A DNA stretch of 43,921 nt from an uncultured Thermosynechococcus sp. (lineage in GTDB: Bacteria; Cyanobacteriota; Cyanobacteriia; Thermosynechococcales; Thermosynechococcaceae), in the NCBI RefSeq assembly GCF_938074695.1, contig NZ_CALJEM010000032.1:1-43921 (forward strand), in the 5' to 3' direction. The notes beneath the pieces are model-generated. The model was not told the DNA's origin. It searched no databases and saw nothing but the letters and a program-made list of their open reading frames with translations. The stretch's first letter is position 1; the number at the start of each line of letters is the position of its first letter. Below, one piece after another: positions 26,235 to 35,875 of this stretch. The position numbers were made by a program, and so were the translations under genes.

Positions 26235-27326
26235 CTAAACATTAAAGCGGAAGAGCATCACATCCCCCTCCTGCACAACATAGTCTTTACCTTCACTGCG
26301 CACCAAGCCTTTTTCCCTGGCAACAGTCATGGATTGACAGGCCACTAGATCCTCATAGCTCACCGTTTCAGCTCGAATAAAGCCCCGTTCAAAATCACTG
26401 TGAATGACCCCTGCCGCTTGGGGCGCTTTGGCACCAGCGGGAATCGTCCAGGCACGGGTTTCCTTGGGACCTGTGGTAAAGAAGGTTTGCAGACCCAAGA
26501 GCTTATAGGTGGAGCGAATGAGCGATCGCAAGCCCCCTTCCCTGACGCCAAGACTGGCGAGATACTCCGCGCGATCGCCCTCGGGTAAATCCACAAGTTC
26601 AGCCTCCACTTGCGCAGAGACAATCACCATCTCTGCCCCCTCCTGCCGGGCAATTTCCTGAACCGCCGCCGTCCATTCATTGCCGGTGGCCAGATCCTGC
26701 TCAGCAACATTGGCGGCATAGATCACAGGCTTACGGGTGAGCAGCCCCAGCGAACGGATTGCGGCTTCCTCCTCCTCCGTGAGTTGACAGAGACGGGCAG
26801 GCTGCCCTTGATTGAGCACCTCCAGCAGCTTTTCCAAGGCAGTCAGTTCAATCTGGGCATCTTTTTGCGATCGCGCCGCCTTGCGGGTGCGCTCTATGCG
26901 TTTTTCAATTTGCGCCAAATCTGCCAGCGCCAACTCCAAGTTAATGACTGCAATATCCTCCACAGGATTCACCCGTCCTGCCACGTGGACAATATCTTCA
27001 TCCTCAAAGCAGCGCACCACGTGCACAATCGCATCCACCTCGCGAATATTGGCAAGAAACTGGTTGCCCAATCCTTCCCCTTTGCTGGCTCCCTTGACCA
27101 AACCAGCGATATCCACAAACTCTACCCGTGTCGGCACGATCTGCGCTGATTGGGAAATTTTTGCCAGTACCTCCAGCCGTTCATCGGGGACTGCCACCAC
27201 ACCCACATTGGGTTCAATCGTGCAGAAAGGAAAATTGGCTGCCTCCGCCTTGGCATTGGCCACAAGGGCATTAAACAGCGTTGATTTGCCCACATTCGGT
27301 AGGCCGACAATTCCCGCACGTAGCAT
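26235..27326 (-). CDS. ychF: Redox-regulated ATPase YchF (OLA1 family)
   Basis: 363 aa P-loop protein of the Obg-related family that prefers ATP and binds ribosomes. G1 is GLPNVGKSTLFNALV near the start, and FVDIAGLVKGASKGEGLGNQ covers G3. A coiled-coil insert (about 125-200) follows, and a C-terminal TGS domain contains TIPAGAKAPQAAGVIHSDFE and GFIRAETVSYEDLVA. Complete. It lies downstream of glnA on the same strand, with a strong terminator and a second hairpin between them, so it is probably expressed separately. Convergent with dgkA. Confidence 0.93.
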   Translation of the reverse strand: MLRAGIVGLPNVGKSTLFNALVANAKAEAANFPFCTIEPNVGVVAVPDERLEVLAKISQSAQIVPTRVEFVDIAGLVKGASKGEGLGNQFLANIREVDAIVHVVRCFEDEDIVHVAGRVNPVEDIAVINLELALADLAQIEKRIERTRKAARSQKDAQIELTALEKLLEVLNQGQPARLCQLTEEEEAAIRSLGLLTRKPVIYAANVAEQDLATGNEWTAAVQEIARQEGAEMVIVSAQVEAELVDLPEGDRAEYLASLGVREGGLRSLIRSTYKLLGLQTFFTTGPKETRAWTIPAGAKAPQAAGVIHSDFERGFIRAETVSYEDLVACQSMTVAREKGLVRSEGKDYVVQEGDVMLFRFNV

Positions 27327-27350
27327 CAGACCCTACAACCTCATTCTTGG

Positions 27351-27391
27351 GAAAAACATTCCTGAAAAATAGCATTTAAGCATAGGAATGT
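27351..27391 (-). terminator. Second hairpin with T-run downstream of glnA (candidate)
   Basis: acattcct (27356-27363) and aggaatgt (27384-27391) are perfect inverted arms. Read on the minus strand, the stem is followed by five T. It may be a back-up terminator for glnA or lie in the ychF leader, whose ATG is 25 bases further on. Confidence 0.4.
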
Positions 27392-27488
27392 TAATTTTTA
27401 GCAACATCCCAAATTATCAGAAATTCTAGCCCTAGGCAACTGCCAGCACCCCCATAATCCTCAGCCCCCTCTCGGCATGGAATCCGCA

Positions 27489-27525
27489 GAAAAAATAAAA
27501 GAGGCAACCCTCGCCGAGTGCCTCT
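27489..27525 (-). terminator. Rho-independent terminator of glnA
   Basis: On the minus strand agaggca (27525-27519) pairs with tgcctct (27506-27500), with a 12-base loop that is itself GC-rich. It is followed at once by TTTTATTTTTT (27499-27489). It starts 44 bases after the glnA stop, the expected position. Confidence 0.85.
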
Positions 27526-27568
27526 GATGGTGATCTTTCTGGAGGTAACGATCTAGCGGTTTATGTCC

Positions 27569-28984
27569 CTAGGCATCAAAGTAAAGGGTGAATTCATAGG
27601 GGTGAGGACGCAGCGACAGGGGAATCACTTCCGTATCCAGCTTGTACTGAATCCAGTTGAGGATAAAGTCTTCGCTAAACACCCCCGTTGCCGTCAGGAA
27701 GCTGTGATCCTTTTGCAGGTTTTCCAAAGCCGCCATCAGTGAACCGGGGGTCGAGGGAATCTTAGCCAGTTCTTCAGGGCTGAGATCGTAGATATCAACA
27801 TCGAGGGGGCTACCCGGATCAATTTGATTCTTAATGCCATCAATGCCGGCACACAGCATTGCCGCAAAAGCAAGGTAGGGATTACTGGTTGCATCGGGGC
27901 AACGGAACTCTAGGCGCTTGGCTTTGGGATTGGGACCCGTGAGGGGGATTCGCACGGAGGCAGAGCGGTTGCCCTGGGAATAGGCAAGGTTCACGGGAGC
28001 TTCAAAGCCGGGAACCAGTCGTTTGTAGGAGTTCGTTGTCGGGTTGGTAAAGGCCAGCAGCGCTGGAGCATGCTTGAGGATACCGCCAATGTACCAGAGA
28101 GCAATTTGACTCAAATTGGCGTAGCCATCTCCCCAGAACAGCGGTTGGCCATCTTTCCAAATGGATTGGTGGGTGTGCATCCCCGAACCGTTATCGTTGA
28201 AGAGGGGCTTGGGCATAAAGGTGGCCACTTTGCCGTGCTTGCGTGCTACGTTCTTGACGCAGTATTTATAGGTCATCAGCCAGTCGGCCGCCTGAACAAG
28301 GGTGCCAAAGCGAAAGCCCAATTCACACTGACCGGCGGTGGCCACTTCGTGGTGATGCTTTTCAATCGGCACACCGCACTTGGCCATTGTCAACAGCATT
28401 TCTGTGCGCAGGTCTTGGAGGGTGTCGGTGGGAGCGACGGGGAAGTAGCCCTCTTTACCACGGACTTTGTAGCCTAGGTTGCCCCCTTCCTCTTCGCGAC
28501 CCGTGTTCCAAATTCCTTCAATGCTGTCAATGTAGTAGTAGCCCGATTGCTGATTTTGATCGTAGCGAACGTCATCAAAGATAAAGAATTCAGCTTCAGG
28601 ACCAAAGTAAGCTGTATCGGCAATGCCTGTTGCTTTCAGATACTCAACGGCACGGATAGCAATGGAGCGCGGACAGCGATCATAGGGTTGGCCGGTGCGC
28701 GGATCTTTGATGGTGCAAATCATGCTCAGGGTGGGTTCTTTCATGAAGGGATCTTCCCACGCCGTATTTGGATCCGGCACCATCACCATATCAGACTCGT
28801 TGATGGCTTTCCAACCACGAATACTAGAGCCATCAAAAGGGATACCCTCGGTAAATGAATCCTCGTCAATTTGGCTTTTGTGGACTGTCAGGTGTTGCCA
28901 CGTACCGGGCATGTCGGTAAATTTCAAGTCGATTAGCTCGTACTTACTGTTGATTAAATCCAAGATTTCTTGGGGCGTTGCCAT
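27569..28984 (-). CDS. glnA: Glutamine synthetase type I
   Basis: 471 aa. It makes glutamine from glutamate and ammonium, the entry point of the GS-GOGAT cycle; a cytosolic dodecamer. Conserved segments: [10 protein letters not shown] near the N-terminus, [43 protein letters not shown] (ATP/metal site), [20 protein letters not shown] and the adenylylation-site loop IYDLSPEE. Cyanobacterial GlnA is controlled by inactivating factors and not by adenylylation (general knowledge). Transcription is very probably NtcA-activated, from the site at 29060-29073. AAGGAG lies 10 bases before the ATG. Confidence 0.97.
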   Translation of the reverse strand: MATPQEILDLINSKYELIDLKFTDMPGTWQHLTVHKSQIDEDSFTEGIPFDGSSIRGWKAINESDMVMVPDPNTAWEDPFMKEPTLSMICTIKDPRTGQPYDRCPRSIAIRAVEYLKATGIADTAYFGPEAEFFIFDDVRYDQNQQSGYYYIDSIEGIWNTGREEEGGNLGYKVRGKEGYFPVAPTDTLQDLRTEMLLTMAKCGVPIEKHHHEVATAGQCELGFRFGTLVQAADWLMTYKYCVKNVARKHGKVATFMPKPLFNDNGSGMHTHQSIWKDGQPLFWGDGYANLSQIALWYIGGILKHAPALLAFTNPTTNSYKRLVPGFEAPVNLAYSQGNRSASVRIPLTGPNPKAKRLEFRCPDATSNPYLAFAAMLCAGIDGIKNQIDPGSPLDVDIYDLSPEELAKIPSTPGSLMAALENLQKDHSFLTATGVFSEDFILNWIQYKLDTEVIPLSLRPHPYEFTLYFDA

Positions 28985-29030
28985 GTATAGATTACTCCTT
29001 ACTGTATTGGGCGCACCGCAGCGACAATCT

Positions 29031-29073
29031 ATGGTAGAAAGTTGCCTTAATTAGTTTTTGTATCGGAGACTAC
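29031..29073 (-). promoter_or_regulatory. NtcA-activated promoter of glnA
   Basis: Read on the minus strand, GTA-gtctccga-TAC (29073-29060) is a perfect GTA-N8-TAC NtcA site. It is followed after 23 bases by TACCAT (29036-29031), a -10 box of the TAN3T form. That spacing is the class II NtcA-activator layout, placing the transcription start near 29024 and a leader of about 40 bases. The regulator gene itself is at 8126-8791. Confidence 0.85.
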
Positions 29074-29094
29074 CAAAATTCGGTTGTTTGCGCC

Positions 29095-29592
29095 CTAACG
29101 GGAGGTGACAAGGCGCTGTTTGGGATACAGCAGGGGCATGATTAATAATCCCAAGCCCAATCCAGCGATCGCGCCAAAGGGAAAAACCACCCAATTGGAG
29201 TAGCCCCAAACACCGTAGTGTTGCAATGCCCACTCTAGGGGATAAAACAGCATCAACAGCGTCGCCACTAAAAAGCCCCCTAGACCATACTGCGGCAGCC
29301 AATACCATTCACAGCCGGTGGGGGAACGCTGAATCCACCAACGGGTCAAGAGAACCCCGCAAAGGGTGCCGTAGCAGCGCATGCACACCGCCATTTTCCA
29401 AGGGGGAGCGAGCATCAGGCCCATGTCTGGCTGTGGACACACATGATTGCCCATGGTGTAGATAATGTGGGCAATTTGCGGCAAGAAAAGAAAATTGCTG
29501 GCAGCCAAGAAGGGGGCAAAGAGGGGACCTAAAACGAGAGCTGCCAGAACCACGTCAGGCCAGAGGGGAGAAAGCGATCGCCACCGCACCAT
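29095..29592 (-). CDS. DUF2085 family membrane protein
   Basis: 165 aa with about four membrane helices. The family hallmark is two cysteine motifs: HVCPQPD (about residue 51-57) and MAVCMRCYGTLCGVLL (about 67-82). These suggest a metal- or redox-binding site at the membrane. No function is established to my knowledge. It lies upstream of glnA on the same strand, and the NtcA site of glnA falls in the 110-base gap, so the two are separately controlled. Confidence 0.75.
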   Translation of the reverse strand: MVRWRSLSPLWPDVVLAALVLGPLFAPFLAASNFLFLPQIAHIIYTMGNHVCPQPDMGLMLAPPWKMAVCMRCYGTLCGVLLTRWWIQRSPTGCEWYWLPQYGLGGFLVATLLMLFYPLEWALQHYGVWGYSNWVVFPFGAIAGLGLGLLIMPLLYPKQRLVTSR

Positions 29593-29673
29593 CGGATGTT
29601 AGAAATGATACAAAACGATAAATAACCTCCTAGAATCTAACAAATTGTTCACAGCAAGGGCAATCAGGGGTTG

Positions 29674-29743
29674 GGCAGAGCGGAGACAGACGTGATCCGC
29701 CCACGCGGGAATGCTACTTGATCTTGTCTTGAGCCACTCTGCC
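29674..29743. other. Inverted repeat downstream of the glycosyltransferase genes
   Basis: ggcagag (29674-29680) and ctctgcc (29737-29743) are complementary. Inside, gcgga (29680-29684) pairs with tccgc (29696-29700). It lies 15 bases after the last glycosyltransferase codon on the minus strand, so it may act as a terminator or processing structure. A T-run is lacking. Confidence 0.35.
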
Positions 29744-29758
29744 ACGTCATTAAGATGC

Positions 29759-31117
29759 TTAGGAGGCTAAGGCCGCTTTGGTCACAGTCGTCAGTGAGGC
29801 TGTGTTTTTGACGGTATCTAGGCGGGGTGAATTCCCCATGAGGGAGGCAGCAAAGAGTTGACGATAGAGCTGTCCCATCTGTAGGGCGATCGCCTCCCAG
29901 TTAAAGAGGGCTTGCACGCGCGCACGGCCATTCTCTCCAAGGGTACGTGCCCAGGCGGGATCGGCCAAGAGGCGTTGAATGGCATTGGCCAAGGCGCTGG
30001 CGTCCTGCGGCGGCACCAGTAATCCTGTTTCCTCCGGCACCACTGTGAATTGCAGACCCCCCACCGCGGAGGCAATGACCGGCGTGCCACAGGCCATGGC
30101 TTCAATGGCCACTAGGCCAAAGGGTTCATAGTAACTGGGCACCACGCACACATTGGCGGCACTGTAGTAAACCGCTAGGCGCTCATGGTCAATTTGGCCC
30201 ACAAACGTCACGCGATCGCCTAAGTGGTACTCCTGCACCAATCCTTCAATGCGCCGCCGTTCGGCACCATCACTGCGCTGGGGATTACTGCCCCCCACCA
30301 GCAGGAGCCGCCCTTCGGGAACTTGAGCCATCGCTGCCACCAGCGTCTCAATCCCTTTGCGGCGATCGAAGCGCCCCACATAGAGAACAATGGGTTCCTC
30401 GGCAGACAGCTTCAGTTGCTCGCGGGCATTGGCCACGGGATAGAAGAGATTCAAATTCGTCCCACAGGGAATCAGACGTGTTTGCCCCGCCTTTGAGACC
30501 CAGCGTCGCAGGTAGGCTTCTTCTTGGGGACTGGTGACGATGACACAATCGGCATTTTCAAGGATTATCTTTTCCGCCATCAGGCGAGTTTCATCCCGTT
30601 GAGCTTGCTCAGAAGCCACCTGATATTTCACTACCCCCAAGGAGTGATACGTGTGCAGCCATTGGAAATTTAAGTCCTGCCGCAACTGCCACCCCACCCA
30701 ACCGGAAAGCCAGTAATTGGTGTGGATCAGGGGATACCCATATTTGGCATGGTAGGCCTTAAAGGCTTTAACAAACTTCGGCAAGGTCTCAAAGAGCTTT
30801 TCCCGCGGAATATAGGTCACCGGACCTGCCTCAAGGCGGATAGTGCGACAGTGGGGGCTGTGCTCAATGATATCGGGGTCATTGGGGTCAATTTTGCGAG
30901 TAAACATATCCACCTGCCACCCAGCGGCTGCTAAGGCTTCCCCCAGTTGCCGCACGTAGATATTTTGACCCCCCGCCGATTCATGGCCGACCTCGGCAGC
31001 GGGATCGCCGTGGACAGAAATCAGGGCAATAGGTTGCCGAGCAGGAATTTGTGGTTGGGATGTAGCAAAGGCTCGCGGTAGTGTACTTTTTGCTGTACGG
31101 GTTGATAATGTTTGCAT
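29759..31117 (-). CDS. GT4 glycosyltransferase (sucrose-phosphate-synthase/MshA-like)
   Basis: About 452 aa, GT-B fold. The N-terminal donor-side motif SVHGDPAAEVGHESAGGQNI, then YVRQLGEAL, resembles sucrose synthases and sucrose-phosphate synthases. HTNYWLSGWVGWQL follows, and the C-terminal domain has VLYVGRFDRRKGIETLV and the EX7E nucleotide-sugar motif EPFGLVAIEAMACGTPVIAS. It may make sucrose phosphate or another glycoside; the sequence alone does not decide. The ATG at 31117 has AAAAGGTG just upstream and is preferred over an in-frame start 33 bases earlier. Second gene of a two-gene unit, 58 bases after its GT4 neighbour. Confidence 0.75.
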   Translation of the reverse strand: MQTLSTRTAKSTLPRAFATSQPQIPARQPIALISVHGDPAAEVGHESAGGQNIYVRQLGEALAAAGWQVDMFTRKIDPNDPDIIEHSPHCRTIRLEAGPVTYIPREKLFETLPKFVKAFKAYHAKYGYPLIHTNYWLSGWVGWQLRQDLNFQWLHTYHSLGVVKYQVASEQAQRDETRLMAEKIILENADCVIVTSPQEEAYLRRWVSKAGQTRLIPCGTNLNLFYPVANAREQLKLSAEEPIVLYVGRFDRRKGIETLVAAMAQVPEGRLLLVGGSNPQRSDGAERRRIEGLVQEYHLGDRVTFVGQIDHERLAVYYSAANVCVVPSYYEPFGLVAIEAMACGTPVIASAVGGLQFTVVPEETGLLVPPQDASALANAIQRLLADPAWARTLGENGRARVQALFNWEAIALQMGQLYRQLFAASLMGNSPRLDTVKNTASLTTVTKAALAS

Positions 31118-31175
31118 AAATACACCTTTTGAATAACGACCAAGGAACAACCGTTGTAAGAAAATACCGGGCAGT

Positions 31176-32252
31176 CTAGCTCGCTACTAGTTCTAAACTA
31201 CCCTTGCGATGTCCGTTACTTACCAAGGCACCTGCGAGTACTGCTGCGTAAACGGCTTCATACTCGGTTACCATGCGCTCCACGCTAAAGCGCTTCCAAA
31301 CAGCATCACGACAGGTTTGGCGATCCAGTTTTGACACTTCTGCAACAGCGGCAACACACTCTTCAACAGAGTGGCATAGGAAACCCGTTTTGCCATGTTC
31401 AATCACCTCAGGGGCAGCTCCTTTGGCGATCGCCACCACGGGTGTTCCTGCTGCCATGGATTCAATCATCACAAGGCCAAAGGGTTCTTGCCACGTAATG
31501 GGAAAGAGCATGGCGATCGCCCCCCCAAGGAGGGCATTTTTCGTAGGATGATCGGCTTCGCCAATGAACTGGATAAATTCACCATCAATGTGGGGTTCAA
31601 TTAATTCCTTGAAGTAGTCGCGATCCACCCGATCCACCTTGCCTGCCATCTTCAGAGGAATGCCCACCCGTTTGGCAATCTCAATGGCAAGGTGCGGGCC
31701 TTTTTCAGGGGAAAGCCGTCCTAGGAAAGCCAGATAGGGAGGATCACTGGGCTGGGGATAAAAGCGATGGGTTTCCACGGCAATGGCGTTATAAACCGTG
31801 GCAACGTAGTTGAGATCGCCAAGTTGCCGCTGCGAATGGGAGATACTGACGTAGTTTTGATGGCGATATTGGGTGAAAATGCGTTCATTATCCGTTGTAA
31901 AGCGACCATGGAGCGTGTGAACAACGGGTGTTTTCACCAGGCTGGCATAGGGTAAAGCGGCGTAGCCCACATGGGAATGAATGACATCGAATTCATTGGC
32001 GCGACTAAAGACCTCTCCTAATTGAAGGGCTTCATAGACGGCATATTCCTGCACAGTGGGATCAAGGCGAATGGCTTTGGGATAGGTAGAAACCAGTTTG
32101 GCTTGGGTCATCGAATCGCCGCTGGCAAAGAGCGTGACCTCATGCCCTCGCTTGACTAGCTCTTCCGTCAGCAGACTCACCACCAACTCCACACCCCCAT
32201 AGGCCGGCGGCGGTACCCGTTCCCACAGGGGAGCGATTTGAGCAATGCGCAT
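31176..32252 (-). CDS. GT4 family glycosyltransferase
   Basis: 358 aa GT-B enzyme. The N-terminus MRIAQIAPLWERVPPPAYGG, then VELVVSLLTEELVKRGHEV, is typical of a large bacterial GT4 subgroup. DVIHSHVGYAALPYA and VHTLHG lie in the acceptor domain; YLAFLGRLSPEKGPHLAIE and EPFGLVMIESMAAGTPVVA (EX7E) in the donor domain. Acceptor and donor are unknown. The ATG at 32252 is preceded by a strong GAGGAGG six bases upstream; an in-frame codon at 32270 is unlikely. First gene of the unit, preceded by a structured leader. Confidence 0.75.
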   Translation of the reverse strand: MRIAQIAPLWERVPPPAYGGVELVVSLLTEELVKRGHEVTLFASGDSMTQAKLVSTYPKAIRLDPTVQEYAVYEALQLGEVFSRANEFDVIHSHVGYAALPYASLVKTPVVHTLHGRFTTDNERIFTQYRHQNYVSISHSQRQLGDLNYVATVYNAIAVETHRFYPQPSDPPYLAFLGRLSPEKGPHLAIEIAKRVGIPLKMAGKVDRVDRDYFKELIEPHIDGEFIQFIGEADHPTKNALLGGAIAMLFPITWQEPFGLVMIESMAAGTPVVAIAKGAAPEVIEHGKTGFLCHSVEECVAAVAEVSKLDRQTCRDAVWKRFSVERMVTEYEAVYAAVLAGALVSNGHRKGSLELVAS

Positions 32253-32281
32253 ACAGGCCTCCTCAAACAATACGGTTGGTC

Positions 32282-32402
32282 ACCGCTGCCTTGATGCTAA
32301 TCGCGCGATTGACTCAAGCAGCATGGCTGCCTCAACGGTACGCAATCTCGCCGCAAAAGACCAAGGGGGTAAATCCCTACCTGAAACTTCGGGAATCCGT
32401 AC
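32282..32402 (-). promoter_or_regulatory. Structured leader of the glycosyltransferase genes (candidate cis-RNA)
   Basis: In the 344-base gap before the GT4 gene, several helices are possible. gtacg (32338-32342) pairs with cgtac (32398-32402). accg (32282-32285) pairs with cggt (32336-32339). The 12-base palindrome aatcgcgcgatt (32299-32310) sits inside a longer stem, gctgc-c-ttga (32285-32294) with tcaagcagc (32314-32322). gcagc (32318-32322) can instead pair with gctgc (32326-32330) across a three-base loop. Mutually exclusive helices are typical of regulatory leaders. No known class is recognised. On the other strand, tatgat (32442-32447) may be a -10 box for the permease gene. Confidence 0.4.
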
Positions 32403-32596
32403 TTTTATTTGTTATTGTCGCTACATTTTGTCAACTTAGGGTATGATAGGATTTCGTATTTGTCTTTGCGATTTCTGAGGCAACGGCAATTTTCCTAGCT
32501 AGAGAAAAAGTATCGTGAAAATATTCCTCTAATCGCTATTCTATGAACAGGCGTTGCCCGTTTCACACCTTACTAAAATTTTAGGCGCAATGGTTC

Positions 32597-33449
32597 ATGG
32601 ATATTCAACTGATTCAAGTTTTCGTTAATGGCTTGGCAGTGGGCAGTATTATTGCTCTTGCCGCCGTCGGTTTAACACTCACGTTTGGGATTTTGCGTCT
32701 GCCTAACTTTGCCCATGGGGATTTTATGACCGTGGGAGCCTACCTCACATTGGCTGCCAATAGGACAGGACTGGATATTTGGCTCTCAATGGTAGTGGGG
32801 GGACTAGGAACGGCCGGGTTGATGCTGGTGAGTGAGAAGCTTCTGTGGCAGCCAATGCGCGATCGCCGCGCCACTTCAACGACGCTGATTATTATTTCTA
32901 TTGGTCTTTCATTTCTGCTGCGCAATGGCGTGATTCTTATTTGGGGGAGCGAGAACCAAACCTACCGTTTGCCAGTGATGCCTGCCCTTGATTTTTGGGG
33001 TGTGAGAATTATCTACTCGAAGGTGATTGTGATGATTTTGGCGGTGATGGCAATTGCCACTGTGCATTTCATCCTGCAACGCACGAAAGTGGGTAAGGCG
33101 ATGCGAGCGGTGGCCGATGATCTCGACCTGGCGCGGGTTTCGGGAATTGATGTCGAGTGGGTGGTGCTGTGCACTTGGCTCCTAACAGGGGTGCTCACAG
33201 GTGTGTCCGGGGGTCTCTACGGCCTAATGACAGCAGTACGACCAAATATGGGTTGGTTCTTGATCTTGCCCCTTTTTGCCAGTGTGATTCTTGGCGGCAT
33301 TGGCAATCCCTACGGGGCGATCGCCGGCGCCCTGATTATCGGCGTTGCCCAAGAGATGAGTACACTTCTCATTCCCTCTGAATACAAGCTAGCCGTTGCC
33401 TTGGGGATCATGATGGCCGTGCTCTTGGTGCGCCCCCAAGGGCTATTTC

Positions 33450-33466
<17 letters not shown>
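32597..33466 (+). CDS. natD: Branched-chain/neutral amino acid ABC transporter permease (LivH/NatD-like)
   Basis: 289 aa inner-membrane permease with about eight hydrophobic segments. The LivH hallmark GLTLTFGILRLPNFAHGDFM lies at residues 25-45. VGKAMRAVADDLDLARVSGI is the cytoplasmic EAA-type loop that contacts the ATPase. In cyanobacteria this family is the NatD subunit of the N-I neutral amino acid transporter; LivH would be the generic name. The partner subunits (binding protein, second permease, ATPases) are not in the window, which is usual for the scattered cyanobacterial nat genes. The last 17 bases overlap the next gene if that gene starts at the GTG. Confidence 0.8.
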
Positions 33467-34684
<1,218 letters not shown>

Positions 34685-34721
34685 AATAGGGATAGCAATC
34701 GTAGCAGGGGTGAATGCAGGG

Positions 34722-35117
34722 ATGCAGAAGAAGATTCCGCAATTGATGATCGCGATCGCCCTTGGGATAAGCCTCAGCACTGCAGCCATTCCCCTCCAGG
34801 TGATGGCTCAAACCAGTGGTGGCCTCTTGACCGCCGAGCAAATGAAAAAACTTAATCTCAGTGTTGAGCAAAAACAGGCGGTACTGCGGCTCACACTGCG
34901 CACCAACGATCGCATCCTCAAAATCTTGGATCGCGATCAACAGCGCATCTTTCGCAATGCCATCAAAGAGGGGAAATCCACAAGTGAAGCCATGAACGCG
35001 GTTGCCCTGCGGCCGGAGCAAAAAGCCCAGCTCTCGAAGGTGACAGAGGAGGCCCGTGTCGAAATGCTAACCATTCTCACCCCCGAGCAGGTGAAGCAAC
35101 TGCAAGGATCGCGCTAG
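34722..35117 (+). CDS. Small secreted Spy/CpxP-like helical protein
   Basis: 131 aa from the ATG at 34722 (a GTG at 34710 is possible). The N-terminus is a signal peptide: MQKKIPQLMIAIALGISLST, with a cleavage site after about VMAQ. The mature part is helical, with two LT/RPEQ-K-like turns: LTAEQMKKLNLSVEQKQAVL, and LRPEQKAQLSKVTEE...LTPEQVKQLQ. This resembles periplasmic Spy/CpxP-type LTxxQ proteins, a resemblance by motif only. Located in the periplasm or thylakoid lumen. Starts 37 bases after gun4. Confidence 0.65.
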   Translation: MQKKIPQLMIAIALGISLSTAAIPLQVMAQTSGGLLTAEQMKKLNLSVEQKQAVLRLTLRTNDRILKILDRDQQRIFRNAIKEGKSTSEAMNAVALRPEQKAQLSKVTEEARVEMLTILTPEQVKQLQGSR

Positions 35118-35118
35118 C

Positions 35119-35415
35119 GTGATGAACGTTTTTGTCCCCTGTACTGGTCGCTGTGGTTCAGTCACGTTTGCCAAGGCTTGCAGCTTCATCACCAATTTCA
35201 GGAGTGCCTATGAGTCACGGACATTCCTGCGGGGTGAGGCTCGCTTGGCCTACCCCAGTCGCTCTATTGGAGTGGACAATCGCCTTTCTCAGTTTTTGGG
35301 GTGACTCGATCAAACCTAGGGCGATCGCGCTTACTCCGTTCACCTACGGCGGGATGACTTCAGGGTTGCCCACGGCTACTGCCAGCGGTACGGCATCGGG
35401 ATGCTGAAAGCATAG
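35119..35415 (+). pseudogene. Truncated, nonsense-interrupted sulfotransferase-like gene
   Basis: A single frame from the GTG at 35119 (ATG at 35122) reads CTGRCGSVTFAKACSFITNF and EARLAYPSRSIGVDNRLSQF, then LG, TGA (35302), LDQT, TAG (35317), GDRAYSVHLRRDD...YCQRYG, and ends at TAG (35413). Removing the two stops gives one continuous, sensible protein, so these are inactivating mutations. The C-terminal half of the gene is missing. The TGRCGSVTF motif near the start resembles the P-loop-like PAPS site of sulfotransferases. I am less sure of the family than of the decay. Confidence 0.6.
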
Positions 35416-35453
35416 CGCGAGGGGATTTTGCTCAAGCACCGATGCAAACCACT

Positions 35454-35756
35454 TCAAAGTAAGAAATCCTCGGGTGGCTGACGAGGTGTGAGAATTGGTA
35501 GGACATGTTCCAGGTTGCCATCGGGACGGGCAATAATCTGATGGGAAATAATGGCTTGCCCCTTGAGCGATCGCGCCGCCCGAACCGCTGCATTTACGTC
35601 CGCCACCTCTCCTCGAATCACCACCGTCCAATAGCCCGCACCAATTCCTTCACAACTCACAAGGGTAACCTGAGCGGCTTTCACCAATGTATCGGCCACA
35701 GCAAGGGCTGCCGGGTACCCCAAAACTTGCACCATGCCCACCGCCTCTGCGGCCAT
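35454..35756 (-). CDS. Single-domain BMC shell protein (CcmK-like)
   Basis: About 100 aa from the ATG at 35756, chosen because AAAGGGG lies seven bases upstream and CcmK proteins start similarly. The BMC fold is recognisable: AVGMVQVLGYPAALAVADTL, VKAAQVTLV, then TVVIRGEVADVNAAVRAA and HQIIARPDGNLEHVLP. These domains form hexameric tiles of the carboxysome shell. The pore loop is EGIGAGYW, whereas major CcmK proteins have EKIGSG, so the charged pore Lys is replaced. That suggests a minor shell component. An in-frame ATG at 35783 would add nine residues. It stands alone, away from any ccm cluster. Confidence 0.75.
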   Translation of the reverse strand: MAAEAVGMVQVLGYPAALAVADTLVKAAQVTLVSCEGIGAGYWTVVIRGEVADVNAAVRAARSLKGQAIISHQIIARPDGNLEHVLPILTPRQPPEDFLL

Positions 35757-35875
35757 CACCATTCCCCTTTCCACGTCTCCCATATTTTATGATGAGAAAA
35801 GGATGGTATCCTACTTTAGCTTGCTACAAGCAGAACTAACAGAATTATCTAGCAAAAACTGTCAATTAGAGAAAT

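Noticed and set aside
29226-29465. Plus-strand frame opposite the DUF2085 gene
   Set aside because: The minus strand has the conserved cysteine motifs and membrane helices; the plus frame has no recognisable features.
32341-32402. c-di-AMP (ydaO-type) riboswitch on the plus strand
   Set aside because: Short resemblances (ggggtaaatcc, gaatccgt) exist, but the conserved CAGCUAACC part and overall layout are missing.
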